Shown here: in pieces, positions 20,176 to 28,245 of the stretch
Position numbering within the stretch: position 1 is the stretch's first letter
How the letters are laid out: every line of letters begins with the position of its first letter
Source: Lithodes maja
Taxonomy: Eukaryota > Arthropoda > Malacostraca > Decapoda > Lithodidae
Direction: 5' to 3'
NCBI GenBank assembly: GCA_037953745.1
Contig: JBAKBP010003195.1
Coordinates: 1-64,000 of the forward strand
DNA length: 64,000 nt
Made by a program: the position numbers and the translations under genes
The notes under the pieces: generated by a model
Told to the model about the DNA's origin: nothing
Databases searched by the model: none
What the model saw: the letters and a program-made list of their open reading frames with translations, nothing else

Positions 20176-23100
20176 CTATCTATCTATCTATTGCCTGACG
20201 CCGTGATCCCCGAAGGGGTGGCCACGAACGAACCGCCCCCATGCACCTCTGTCCCCAGTCAGTCGACGCCCCTCCCCCCAACCAGCACCGCCTTCGTTCA
20301 TGTAGTTCCTCGCTCCATCCTTCCACCTCATATTCGGTCTACCTCTCCCCCTCTGTCCCTCCACCTCGCTCTCGTACACCCTCTTAGTCATTCTCTCGCT
20401 TTCCATACGTTCCATATGGCCGAACCATCTCAAGTTGTTCCTTTTCACACTTTCCAGCACATCTACCTCCACACCACACCTCCTTCTTACTTCCTCATTA
20501 GTCTGTCTATCCCTCCATGTAACTCCGCACGCACTCCTTAAGTAATTCATTTCCACTGCTCTCACTCTTGGTCTGAGTCTCTCAACCAACGTCCATGCTT
20601 CGCTTCCGTAAGTCAGTGTCGGGATTACCACACTGTCATGCAAGGACTTCTTCACTTCCATACTGACCACCCTATTTCTTGTTACTGCTTTTAGCGTTCC
20701 TACAACCCTCTTCCCCTGTTGTACCCTCTCCCGCACCTCTTCATCCATAGTCCCATCTTTACTCAACACACTGCCCAGATACTTAAAAGAGTTGACGATC
20801 TCCATAGCCTGACCGTTCAGCTTCACCTCACACTCTGTGACTTCACCCCTTTCGAAGACCATAACCTTGCTCTTCCCCGTATTTACCTTCAAATTCCGTT
20901 TTTCGCACACTGTTCCAAACTCATTTACCAGACCCTGCAACTCCCATTCATTATCACTCATCAGAACTGTATCATCCGCAAACAGCAATATAGGTAGCTT
21001 CCACTCAATTCCCTCCCTTTTCAGCAATACACCAACATCCACTGCTCTTGATAGTATTTCTTTCATAACTCCATCCATATATACAGTAAACAACCACGGG
21101 GACATCACACACCCCTGTTTCAAACCAACATTCAGGTCAAAGAACTCGCTCTGCTCACTCTCCACACGTACTGCCGCCTTTGCACCCTCATACATGCTCT
21201 TCACTGCTTTCAGCAACTTGCCCTCTACTCCGTATATTCTAAGTACTTTCCACAAACCTTCTCTATCCACTCTGTCATAGGCCTTCTCCAAGTCCATAAA
21301 GGCAACATACACCTTTTGTTTCTTCTCCAGATACTTCTCCACAACACAATTCAGGGTAAAAATCTGATCTACACATCCTCTTCCCTTCCTAAAGCCTCCC
21401 TGCTCGTCGCCTATCCATTTCTCCGTTCTCACTCTCACTCTCTCAATCACTACCCTACTGTATACCTTCCCTACTACGCTTAGAAGACATATTCCTCGGT
21501 GGTTACCACACACTCCTCTTTCCCCTTTGCCCTTATATAGGGGGACTATTATGCCAGTCTTCCAGTCATCGGGTGCACTCCCCTTCTCCCATGCTAGTTT
21601 GCACATTTTCCATACCCATTCTATCACTATCTCACCACCATACCTCAACATTTCCCCACACACTCCATCTGTTCCTGGTGCTTTCCCCAACTTCACTCTT
21701 TTCATGGCTTCCCACACTTCTGACCTCCTGATCCCCACCTCCTCCTCCACTACTTCTCTTCTTCTCCCTCCCATACCATATCCAGTTATGTTTGCTGGCT
21801 CTTCATTCCTTTCATTTAGCAACTCACTGAAGTACTCCCTCCATCTTTCGACTCTCTCTTGCTTCTCGGCTAGCATTCTCCCATTCTTATCTTTCACACC
21901 CTTACTGTTTCCCTTGCTACCTTCCCTAACTTTCTTGACTTCTTTCCAGAACAGTTTCTTACTCTCCCTCCATTTTACACTCAGATTCCTTCCAAATTCC
22001 TCATCTACTCTTCTCTTACTTTCCTTCACTACTCTCTTCACCACCCTTTTACTCTCCACGTACCTCGCTCGTTTCTGTCTCTCGGAATCTTCATTCCCTC
22101 TACTACCCAACCACTCTCTATATGCTTTCTTCTTTTCTTCCACAGCTATTCTTACCTCTTCTGTCCACCATGCTGTACCTTTCACTCCCCTCCCTCTTTT
22201 CCTCACTCCACACACCTCCTCACATGCTGCACAGATCTCATCCTTAAACACCTTGCTCATCTCCTCCACTTCCTCCATAACTTCCAGGTCGAACCCACCT
22301 AGTTGTCTTTCCACTGCTCTCCTGTACTCCTCCCTGACTTCCTCCTCCTGCAACCTCTCCACCCTCCTCACCATTCCACCCTCCTCTCGCCTCCCTCCCG
22401 CTCTCCTCACCCACTTCTTTTGTATCCTAACCTTAGCTACCACTACATAATGATCAGACAGACCCCCTCCAATACCCCTATACACCCTAGCATCCATCAC
22501 AGATTTCTTCATTCGTTCATCCACACATACATAATCAATCAATGACTTTCGTTCCACCACTGTCTTATCCTTCATCGTCAACATCCGTTTCCACGTGTAC
22601 CTGTGGATCATTCTGTGTCGGAAGAAGGTGTTGGCTATCCACAGCCTCCTCCCCACACATACGTCCACAAGTGCACTACCATTCCCATTCACCTCTGATG
22701 GTACCCCCCACCCTCCCACCACTCCCTCAACTTTCCTATCACCCACCTTACCATTCATATCCCCAATCAGAAATATTCTTTCGTTCTTGTCAAACTTCTC
22801 CAGGCACGCCTCCACATTCATCCAGAACTCCTCTTTCTTTCTTTCAAGTATATCCTCTGTCGGGGCATACACGCATACAATCACCCACGTTTGTATTCCT
22901 ACTTTCATTCTCACCCACACAATCCTTGAACCCACAGACCCATACTCTCTTACACATTCCTTCCATTTGCTACTTACAAACAAACATGCACCTTCTCTCG
23001 CTGTTCCTTCACTCACTCCAGCACACACACCCATTCCACACTCCCACTCTCTCACATCTGAACCTTTCCATTTGGTCTCTGTCATTCCACATACATCCAG

Positions 23101-23385
23101 CCTGGCATTCACTAACACTTCCAGAACCTCTCTCTCTTTTGTGCCATCATTCATGCCACTAACATTCCACGTAGCCATTCTCAGAATGTCCGAAGGCATG
23201 TCCTTAGTCGGTCGTGGTTCGTCAACGTTGGTTCCGTCCGCATCCGAGGCTGTTCGTTCGTTTTTCTTTGCTTAGATATTTTTTCCGGGTGGGGGTCGCA
23301 AGCCCACCGACCCAACCTCTTTAGTCGCCTCTTACGACACGCAGAAGGCACGTGGGGCATATTCTATTCCCTAACCCCCAGGGGG
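20176..23385 (-). mobile_element. RTE-type LINE copy A, full length
   Basis: A 3.21-kb minus-strand element flanked by a perfect 10-base target duplication GCATGTTTAT at 20166-20175 and 23386-23395. Its sense 5' end holds a CCCCTGGGGGTTAGGG block and a GTGTCGTAAGAGGCGAC block that I associate with invertebrate RTE 5' ends (recalled, not searched). Its 3' end is an (ATAG)n microsatellite. Size, single ORF and tail fit the RTE clade. There are no internal breaks, so it is a candidate source copy. Confidence 0.92.
20188..23199 (-). CDS. RTE ORF: EEP endonuclease and reverse transcriptase, intact
   Basis: 1003 residues from an ATG. EEP domain: ATWNVSGM with Asn12, GMTETKW with Glu41, VYAPTED near 110, LIGDMNG with Asp147, and LSDHYVV with Asp249/His250. 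RT domain: GKAPGTDGV near 505, NHRGICLLSVVGKV near 566, EQGGFRKGRGC near 599, FMDLEKAYDR with Asp636, GLKQGCVMSPWLF near 692, and FADD at 740-743. The C-terminus has FGHMERMESERMTKRVY and a RGRGRPNMRW block typical of RTE-like tails. The stop codon TAG at 20188-20190 is formed by the first unit of the ATAG tail, so there is effectively no 3' UTR. All catalytic residues look present. Confidence 0.93.
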   Translation of the reverse strand: MPSDILRMATWNVSGMNDGTKEREVLEVLVNARLDVCGMTETKWKGSDVREWECGMGVCAGVSEGTAREGACLFVSSKWKECVREYGSVGSRIVWVRMKVGIQTWVIVCVYAPTEDILERKKEEFWMNVEACLEKFDKNERIFLIGDMNGKVGDRKVEGVVGGWGVPSEVNGNGSALVDVCVGRRLWIANTFFRHRMIHRYTWKRMLTMKDKTVVERKSLIDYVCVDERMKKSVMDARVYRGIGGGLSDHYVVVAKVRIQKKWVRRAGGRREEGGMVRRVERLQEEEVREEYRRAVERQLGGFDLEVMEEVEEMSKVFKDEICAACEEVCGVRKRGRGVKGTAWWTEEVRIAVEEKKKAYREWLGSRGNEDSERQKRARYVESKRVVKRVVKESKRRVDEEFGRNLSVKWRESKKLFWKEVKKVREGSKGNSKGVKDKNGRMLAEKQERVERWREYFSELLNERNEEPANITGYGMGGRRREVVEEEVGIRRSEVWEAMKRVKLGKAPGTDGVCGEMLRYGGEIVIEWVWKMCKLAWEKGSAPDDWKTGIIVPLYKGKGERGVCGNHRGICLLSVVGKVYSRVVIERVRVRTEKWIGDEQGGFRKGRGCVDQIFTLNCVVEKYLEKKQKVYVAFMDLEKAYDRVDREGLWKVLRIYGVEGKLLKAVKSMYEGAKAAVRVESEQSEFFDLNVGLKQGCVMSPWLFTVYMDGVMKEILSRAVDVGVLLKREGIEWKLPILLFADDTVLMSDNEWELQGLVNEFGTVCEKRNLKVNTGKSKVMVFERGEVTECEVKLNGQAMEIVNSFKYLGSVLSKDGTMDEEVRERVQQGKRVVGTLKAVTRNRVVSMEVKKSLHDSVVIPTLTYGSEAWTLVERLRPRVRAVEMNYLRSACGVTWRDRQTNEEVRRRCGVEVDVLESVKRNNLRWFGHMERMESERMTKRVYESEVEGQRGRGRPNMRWKDGARNYMNEGGAGWGEGRRLTGDRGAWGRFVRGHPFGDHGVRQ

Positions 23386-23484
23386 GCATGTTTATGTATA
23401 CACTCAACCCTCAGCTATCACTCCTAATTGGTGCAGCTATAGCCGCGCGGTAGCCGTAACCGCGATAGCCATACTGATGAACTA

Positions 23485-24386
23485 TCTATCTATCTATCTA
23501 TTGCCTGACGCCGTGATCCCCGAAGGGGTGGCCACGAACGAACCGCCCCCATGCACCTCTGTCCCCAGTCAGTCGACGCCCCTCCCCCCAACCAGCACCG
23601 CCTTCATTCATGTAGTTCCTCACTCCATCCTTCCACCTCATATTCGGTCTACCTCTCCCCCTCTGTCCCTCCACCTCGCTCTCGTACACCCTCTTAGTCA
23701 TTCTCTCGCTTTCCATACGTTCCATATGGCCGAACCATCTCAAGTTGTTCCTTTTCACACTTTCCAGCACATCTACCTCCACACCACACCTCCTTCTTAC
23801 TTCCTCATTAGTCTGTCTATCCCTCCATGTAATTCCGCACGCACTCCTTAAGTAATTCATTTCCACTGCTCTCACTCTTGGTCCGAGTCTCTCAACCAAC
23901 GTCCATGCTTCGCTTCCGTAAGTCAGTGTCGGGATTACCACACTGTCATGCAAGGACTTCTTCACTTCCATACTGACCACCCTATTTCTTGTTACTGCTT
24001 TTAGCGTTCCTACAACCCTCTTCCCCTGTTGTACCCTCTCCCGCACCTCTTCATCCATAGTCCCATCTTTACTCAACACACTGCCCAGATACTTAAAAGA
24101 GTTGACGATCTCCATAGCCTGACCGTTCAGCTTCACCTCACACTCTGTGACTTCACCCCTTTCGAAGACCATAACCTTGCTCTTCCCCGTATTTACCTTC
24201 AAATTCCGTTTTTCGCACACTGTTCCAAACTCATTTACCAGACCCTGCAACTCCCATTCATTATCACTCATCAGAACTGTATCATCCGCAAACAGCAGTA
24301 TAGGTAGCTTCCACTCAATTCCCTCCCTTTTCAGCGATACACCAACATCCACTGCTCTTGATAGTATTTCTTTCATAACTCCATCC
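23485..24386 (-). pseudogene. RTE copy B, 5'-truncated
   Basis: This is the 3' 902 bases of the RTE-A family, starting in the RT palm (YMDGVMKEIL) and including LFADDTVLM and the C-terminal region, ending in the ATAG tail. The frame is open from MDGVMKE. The flanking duplication ATGAACTA is at 23477-23484 and 24387-24394; two bases are ambiguous with the element edge. It differs from RTE-A at only a few positions (for example Ser for Leu near VGVSLKREG). Confidence 0.9.
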
Positions 24387-24617
24387 ATGAACTAATGGAA
24401 ATAATTCTAATTGGTGCCTGGGTGCCGAATTTGACAACTATTTTTCGTATTTTGCGATTTTTACCTAATAATTTCCACTGAACACTAACATAACATAATA
24501 ATAATTATAAGAAACATTATAAAAGTAAATATAAGAACATATTACACCATCACATTTACCTTTTTAGGTGTGTTGAGGGATTTAGGTGGGTTGGGTTCCG
24601 AGGCTAGGGGTGGCGAA

Positions 24618-25183
24618 TTATTGGCCACTCCTACGTTGCTCTATCTCGTTCAGTATCCCTTCAACATCAAATTCTTCAAATTCTGAAGTGTCATCATCCA
24701 CTGTATCCAATTCAAGTGCCGTAAGTAAAGGCTGTTCATCGATTTGTTGCCGTGGTCGAGGCTCACCGGAGGGGCCCGGTTGAGGGTGGTCGGAGGGGCC
24801 TGGTTGACCGTAATCTCACGTGTGTCCACGGGCAAGTTCCGCTTTGCCTGCTTATTCAAGTATCGCCCCAACACTTGTTCCGTCTTAAGTAGCACTTTAT
24901 TAGAACTTCGAAAGGCATTCGATGCAGCAATTGATGGGGCAAGTTTCATGTGACTCTTTATGTTGTCTCGCTTTTGATAAATCCCCCTCACTGTCGATTC
25001 ATTCACTCCAAACTTCTTTGCCACACTCCTTTTTGTTTCACCCTTGCCTATTAAGTCCACAATTTCCTGTTTCTGAGCGTACGTAAGGTTTTTTCTCTTC
25101 TTAATGTCTCGATTTGGTGCGGTCACATTACGCTGAGCGAAGGTAGGGGGATTCGGTGGCCGTTGGGGTGGGTTAGTAGCCAT
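24618..25183 (-). pseudogene. Tigger/pogo transposase remnant: CENP-B-type HTH joined to the acidic C-tail, DDE core missing
   Basis: The ATG-initiated frame (177 codons to 24650) begins with a Pro-rich leader, then a CENP-B/Psq-type helix-turn-helix at about 30-80 (LTYAQKQEIVDLI, SVAKKFGVNESTVRGIYQKR), which binds transposon ends. After about residue 125 it becomes Asn/Pro-rich. The next 90 bases make sense only in another phase: ELDTVDDDTSEFEEFDVEG and NEIEQRR up to TAA at 24618, the acidic end typical of Tigger-like transposases. The DDE catalytic core between them has been lost. It cannot transpose itself, but it could still make a DNA-binding peptide. Confidence 0.78.
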
Positions 25184-25717
25184 TGTTCACAGGTATAAAA
25201 ACACTTTTCACAGCTTTCACTAGACAACAATGGGGGTACAAGTAAGACTGAGAAATTGTAAGTATGGCGGGAGGGTAGGAGGATGGGTGGCGGCCAATCA
25301 CAGCGCTTGCTTCCCATGAGTCACGTCCAATCAGGGAGCGAGTAGCATAAACGTATGCTTGCCGCCCGCCTGGGAATTCCCAAGCCCGGGAATTTCCAAT
25401 TTTGTTGTATTTTTGGCCACATTTGGTGCGTGATAGCCAGCTCATAGGCGTGAAAGCCATGGTCTGACAGCTTTTGGGGAGCAGGCGATAGCTGTGGAAC
25501 GCGATAGCTAAGTGCGTGAAAGCTGAGGGTTGAGTGTACATATATGTACCTTTTGTGGCAATTGAACGGAGATAAATAGGCCTAAAGTAGACAACTTCGA
25601 GTCAGTGCCGCCCATATCGATTTATTCCCATATAATACTCTATTGCTAATACGCGAATTTCCATTCCGCGCCCTCGTGTGTCGCCCATATACTCGCGTAT
25701 TGAGAGGCCTGACTGTA

Positions 25718-26265
25718 CCTTAATCTCTGAAGTGCGCATGGGGGTAATTAGACACCTCTCCCTGTGCGCATGTATTTGAGGTGTTTCCATCACTAAAATA
25801 TTCATTGTACCATTAATAGCATTAATACTTATCCATATGCGCCTATTATGGGTTGATTATAAAGGTATTAACCTGAAACAACAATAAAACGAGTGAAAAC
25901 AGCGTTTGGATGGTCAAAATCGGAGATATAGCCCGCGAGTTGTATAATGTATGGGTGAGGCAAGCTGCTTTCCCGCCAATTTCCCCCAAGGCCACTGAGA
26001 CACAGTCGATCGATACTCTCTCTCTCTTGCATTCGCTTGCTATCAGTGATGACCACACCCTGCAACCGGATTTCTAATGTTAGCACGAAAATATACCTCA
26101 GAATAAGGGAATAACAGGGAAAATAGGTGATAACTGAAGGAGAGGAGGAAAGTGGGGAAGGAGGGGAGGTAGAGGACTGAGATTTTGCATGGCCCAGGGG
26201 CCAAAAAAAAAAAAAAAAAAAAAAATCGATGTCAAAAGTTGATTTTTTTTTTTTTTCTCTGACTC
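25718..26265. other. Spacer without recognisable gene
   Basis: No ORF or terminal repeat recognised. An A run (about 26201-26225) and a T run (about 26242-26256) lie just before the TTAA of the next element. Confidence 0.45.
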
Positions 26266-26269
26266 TTAA

Positions 26270-27150
26270 CCCCTCCAACCCGGAAGGGCTCTTGAACGCC
26301 CATAACAACCTCGGCCCGCGCAACCCGGAAGGGCTCTTGAACGCCCATTGCTTGCGTGCGTGCTTTCGAATGCCGCGCGTACATTTTTGGTATCATGGGA
26401 CGGTAGGTGGCGCTACCCGGTGTAAACGACGCCACAACAACAGTATCTACCCCGACGCCATCATGGACAGTACGCCAAATAGTGATTCCGCTGTGTCCGA
26501 TACCGTGCTTCCTACGACGCCCTTGCTAGTTCGTCGCGCCTTACCCCGACGCCATCGCCTAAATGTGTTATCTCCCGGAGGTATTGAGACGACATTGAGA
26601 CTTTATGAGCGAGCTGATGCCAAGCATAATGTTGATGATGAAGTCAGTGACGACTCCAGTAATTATAAGTCGAGTGATTATGGCCATGAGAGTGACAAAG
26701 AAGAGCAATTCCTGGGATTTGCGAGAGAACATGACGGTGATGAAGGTGATGTACCAGTTGTTGAGGAAGCTGGTTTACCTAAAGACAGTGAACTTGAGAG
26801 AGTGAGTGAGTGGGAGAGTTCAAGGTCACTCACCAAATTTCGCATAAGTGACACGACTCCAAGCCCTTCCCCAGGTAAATCGCCTTTCAAGCTACATTTG
26901 TATAAGCAGAAAATACTTGAGAAGGCGGCCGCGGCAGCTAGGGAACAAGCAAAAATACTTGGTGAGGATGAGGCTGTGAGTGAGGGTCAGCGTGGTGACC
27001 CTTCTCGTCCGCCATTGTCTCCCTTATCTACCCACGCCACCCAAGATGACCCGGATGCCCCGCATTCTTCCCCACCACCCCCACCATTGCCAAGGGTTGA
27101 GGACCCCCCCCTTTCGGCCTATTTGCCTCCTAGGTCCCCCGACAGGAGAC
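26270..27150 (+). mobile_element. Left end of a piggyBac-like element, cut by DIRS copy 2
   Basis: It starts after TTAA (26266-26269) with CCCCTCCAACCCGGAAGGG. Two direct copies of CCGGAAGGGCTCTTGAACGC lie just inside, the same paired subterminal motif as in the MITEs at 18832 and 48348. This end carries an ORF, so it may derive from the autonomous relative. Sequence stops abruptly at the DIRS copy 2 terminus near 27151; no right end was found in the window. Confidence 0.65.
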
Positions 27151-27155
27151 TATAG
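26463..27155 (+). CDS. N-terminal fragment, possibly of a piggyBac-like transposase
   Basis: From ATG (MDSTPNSDSA) the frame runs about 230 codons and ends at a TAG contributed by the DIRS terminus. It is acidic and Ser-rich in the middle (DDEVSDDSSNYKSSD, HDGDEGDVPVVEE) and Pro-rich at the end (SSPPPPPLPRVEDPP). Acidic N-termini are usual in piggyBac-type transposases, but no catalytic DDD region is present, so the assignment rests on position behind the terminal motifs. The frame is also open upstream to 26229 without meaning, since it crosses the TIR. It could instead be a captured host exon. Confidence 0.4.
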   Translation: MDSTPNSDSAVSDTVLPTTPLLVRRALPRRHRLNVLSPGGIETTLRLYERADAKHNVDDEVSDDSSNYKSSDYGHESDKEEQFLGFAREHDGDEGDVPVVEEAGLPKDSELERVSEWESSRSLTKFRISDTTPSPSPGKSPFKLHLYKQKILEKAAAAAREQAKILGEDEAVSEGQRGDPSRPPLSPLSTHATQDDPDAPHSSPPPPPLPRVEDPPLSAYLPPRSPDRRL

Positions 27156-27510
27156 GTTTGACTCCTGTAAGGAGATAAAGAAAACCTAATATTTAGTAGT
27201 GGCCCCGTAATCATTGACGAACATGCCTATTACATAAGGCATCCTCTTCAAACACTAATCCGCTGTAGTTTGAATCTACCGCGCAGAGCATTTAAAAAAC
27301 TGAGGAGCCTTCATCATGAGCGCACGCGACCTCACTCATGGCTTCAGTCATTATGAATTGGGTTCTCACTACGAAAAAACTTCGTAAAAAATAAAAAGAA
27401 AAAGAAAATAAGAATAACTATCTAATAAGCTTTCCATCATATCGTGGATGTACTTGTGTGGATCTCTGACCAGACGCTGATTCAGGCGTCATTCCTCCTT
27501 CACTGACATA
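27151..27510. repeat. DIRS copy 2 right inverted terminal repeat
   Basis: Starts ATAGGTTTGACTCCTGTAAG, then TAGTAGTGGCCCCGTAATC, ATTGACGAACATGCC and onward to about CAGGCGTCATTCCTCC near 27500. The last ~310 bases are the inverse of 47422-47736. The first ~70 bases recur inverted at about 27577-27645 within the internal complementary region. Confidence 0.85.
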
Positions 27511-27574
27511 TCAAGTAAACCAAGATCCTTAATACATCAACGAATGGGAAGGGGACGGTCGGGAGGGCCCCAGT

Positions 27575-27720
27575 CGTCAATGATTACGGGGCCACTACTA
27601 AATATTAGGTTTTCTTTATCTCCTTACAGGAGTCAAACCTATAATTTATTAGTGGCCCCTCCATCATTGACGAACATGCCTGATTTCTAAGACTGGAGGG
27701 GGACATTCGTAATCATATCA
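27575..27720. repeat. DIRS copy 2 internal complementary region
   Basis: Two element tips lie back to back: GGGGCCACTACTAAATATT plus its outer extension, immediately followed by AATTTATTAGTGGCCCCTCC. It therefore matches the joined left and right ends, as expected of the DIRS internal complementary region thought to template circle closure. Confidence 0.75.
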
Positions 27721-28245
27721 TAACTCTAGAAAAGTGGATAATAAAAACAACCACATAGTATTCTTACTCTTGAAAATTATATTTAATCATTGGCGTAGGC
27801 CGAAAAAATACAAGAAAAAGGGGTTCAGGCAGGTGCGTGCTTCAAAGAAGCCTGCCTGACAAAAATGGGTAACCCTAAAGATTCTGAACACAGATCTGTA
27901 GTTACAAAGGCACCCCACTCAACGAGTGGTGACAAAAATAACAAGTATAAGCTTATATGTGCACATCATAAACCCCAAAATAATCGTGGAGATAAATTGC
28001 AAAGGATCTCCACTGATTCTAAAATTAAATTGCTTTCGCAGCTAACACTACTATAACAACCCTGTTGTTTTGTACTAACATTGTACTAGCACAATTTCTC
28101 TCTGGAGAAATTTTATATCACATTAACCTTACATTGTATCACAGCTCTCATACTCCGGCGGGGTCTAGGGTGTCCTATGTCAACTGACTGCACCCCCCCC
28201 CCCCCCCCCCTTTGTGAAAATAAACAAAAGTGACTGTAGGGCCAC
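27721..28245 (-). other. DIRS copy 2 3' noncoding region
   Basis: Lies between the internal complementary region and the YR stop. It contains a strong hairpin CAGGCAGG..CCTGCCTG near 27830-27865 and a C run at about 28191-28210. The hairpin loop region is the empty site matching the piggyBac-like insertions at 47852-48826. No gene is seen. Confidence 0.6.

Larger units (their letters stand above)
23401..25536 (-). mobile_element. Tigger-2: second Tigger-like transposon with a gutted transposase
   Basis: The left end CACTCAACCCTCAGCTATCAC and the right end (complement of CACTCAACCCTCAGCTTTCAC) are inverted repeats with flanking TA (23399 and 25537). It lies 5 bases beyond the RTE-A target duplication, inside the outer Tigger-like element. 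It carries RTE-B and a transposase remnant. Without RTE-B it is about 1.23 kb, far too short for a full Tigger transposase gene. Confidence 0.82.
19861..25715. mobile_element. Outer Tigger-like MITE, interrupted by two later insertions
   Basis: The left end CAGTCTGGCCTGCCAATACG and the right end, the complement of CAGTCAGGCCTCTCAATACG, form inverted repeats flanked by TA (19859 and 25716). Subtracting RTE-A and Tigger-2 leaves only about 500 bases, in which AATACGCGA-like motifs recur. It has no transposase of its own. Confidence 0.8.

Noticed and set aside
20176..20192. GATA/TATC microsatellites as independent repeats
   Set aside because: They are the 3' tails of RTE copies A-D, each beside the same 3' coding end and a target duplication.
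20188..23199. Several open frames of 90-307 codons on the plus strand across the RTE copies
   Set aside because: They are Ser/Pro/Thr-rich antisense readings of the RTE ORF and recur wherever the RTE recurs.
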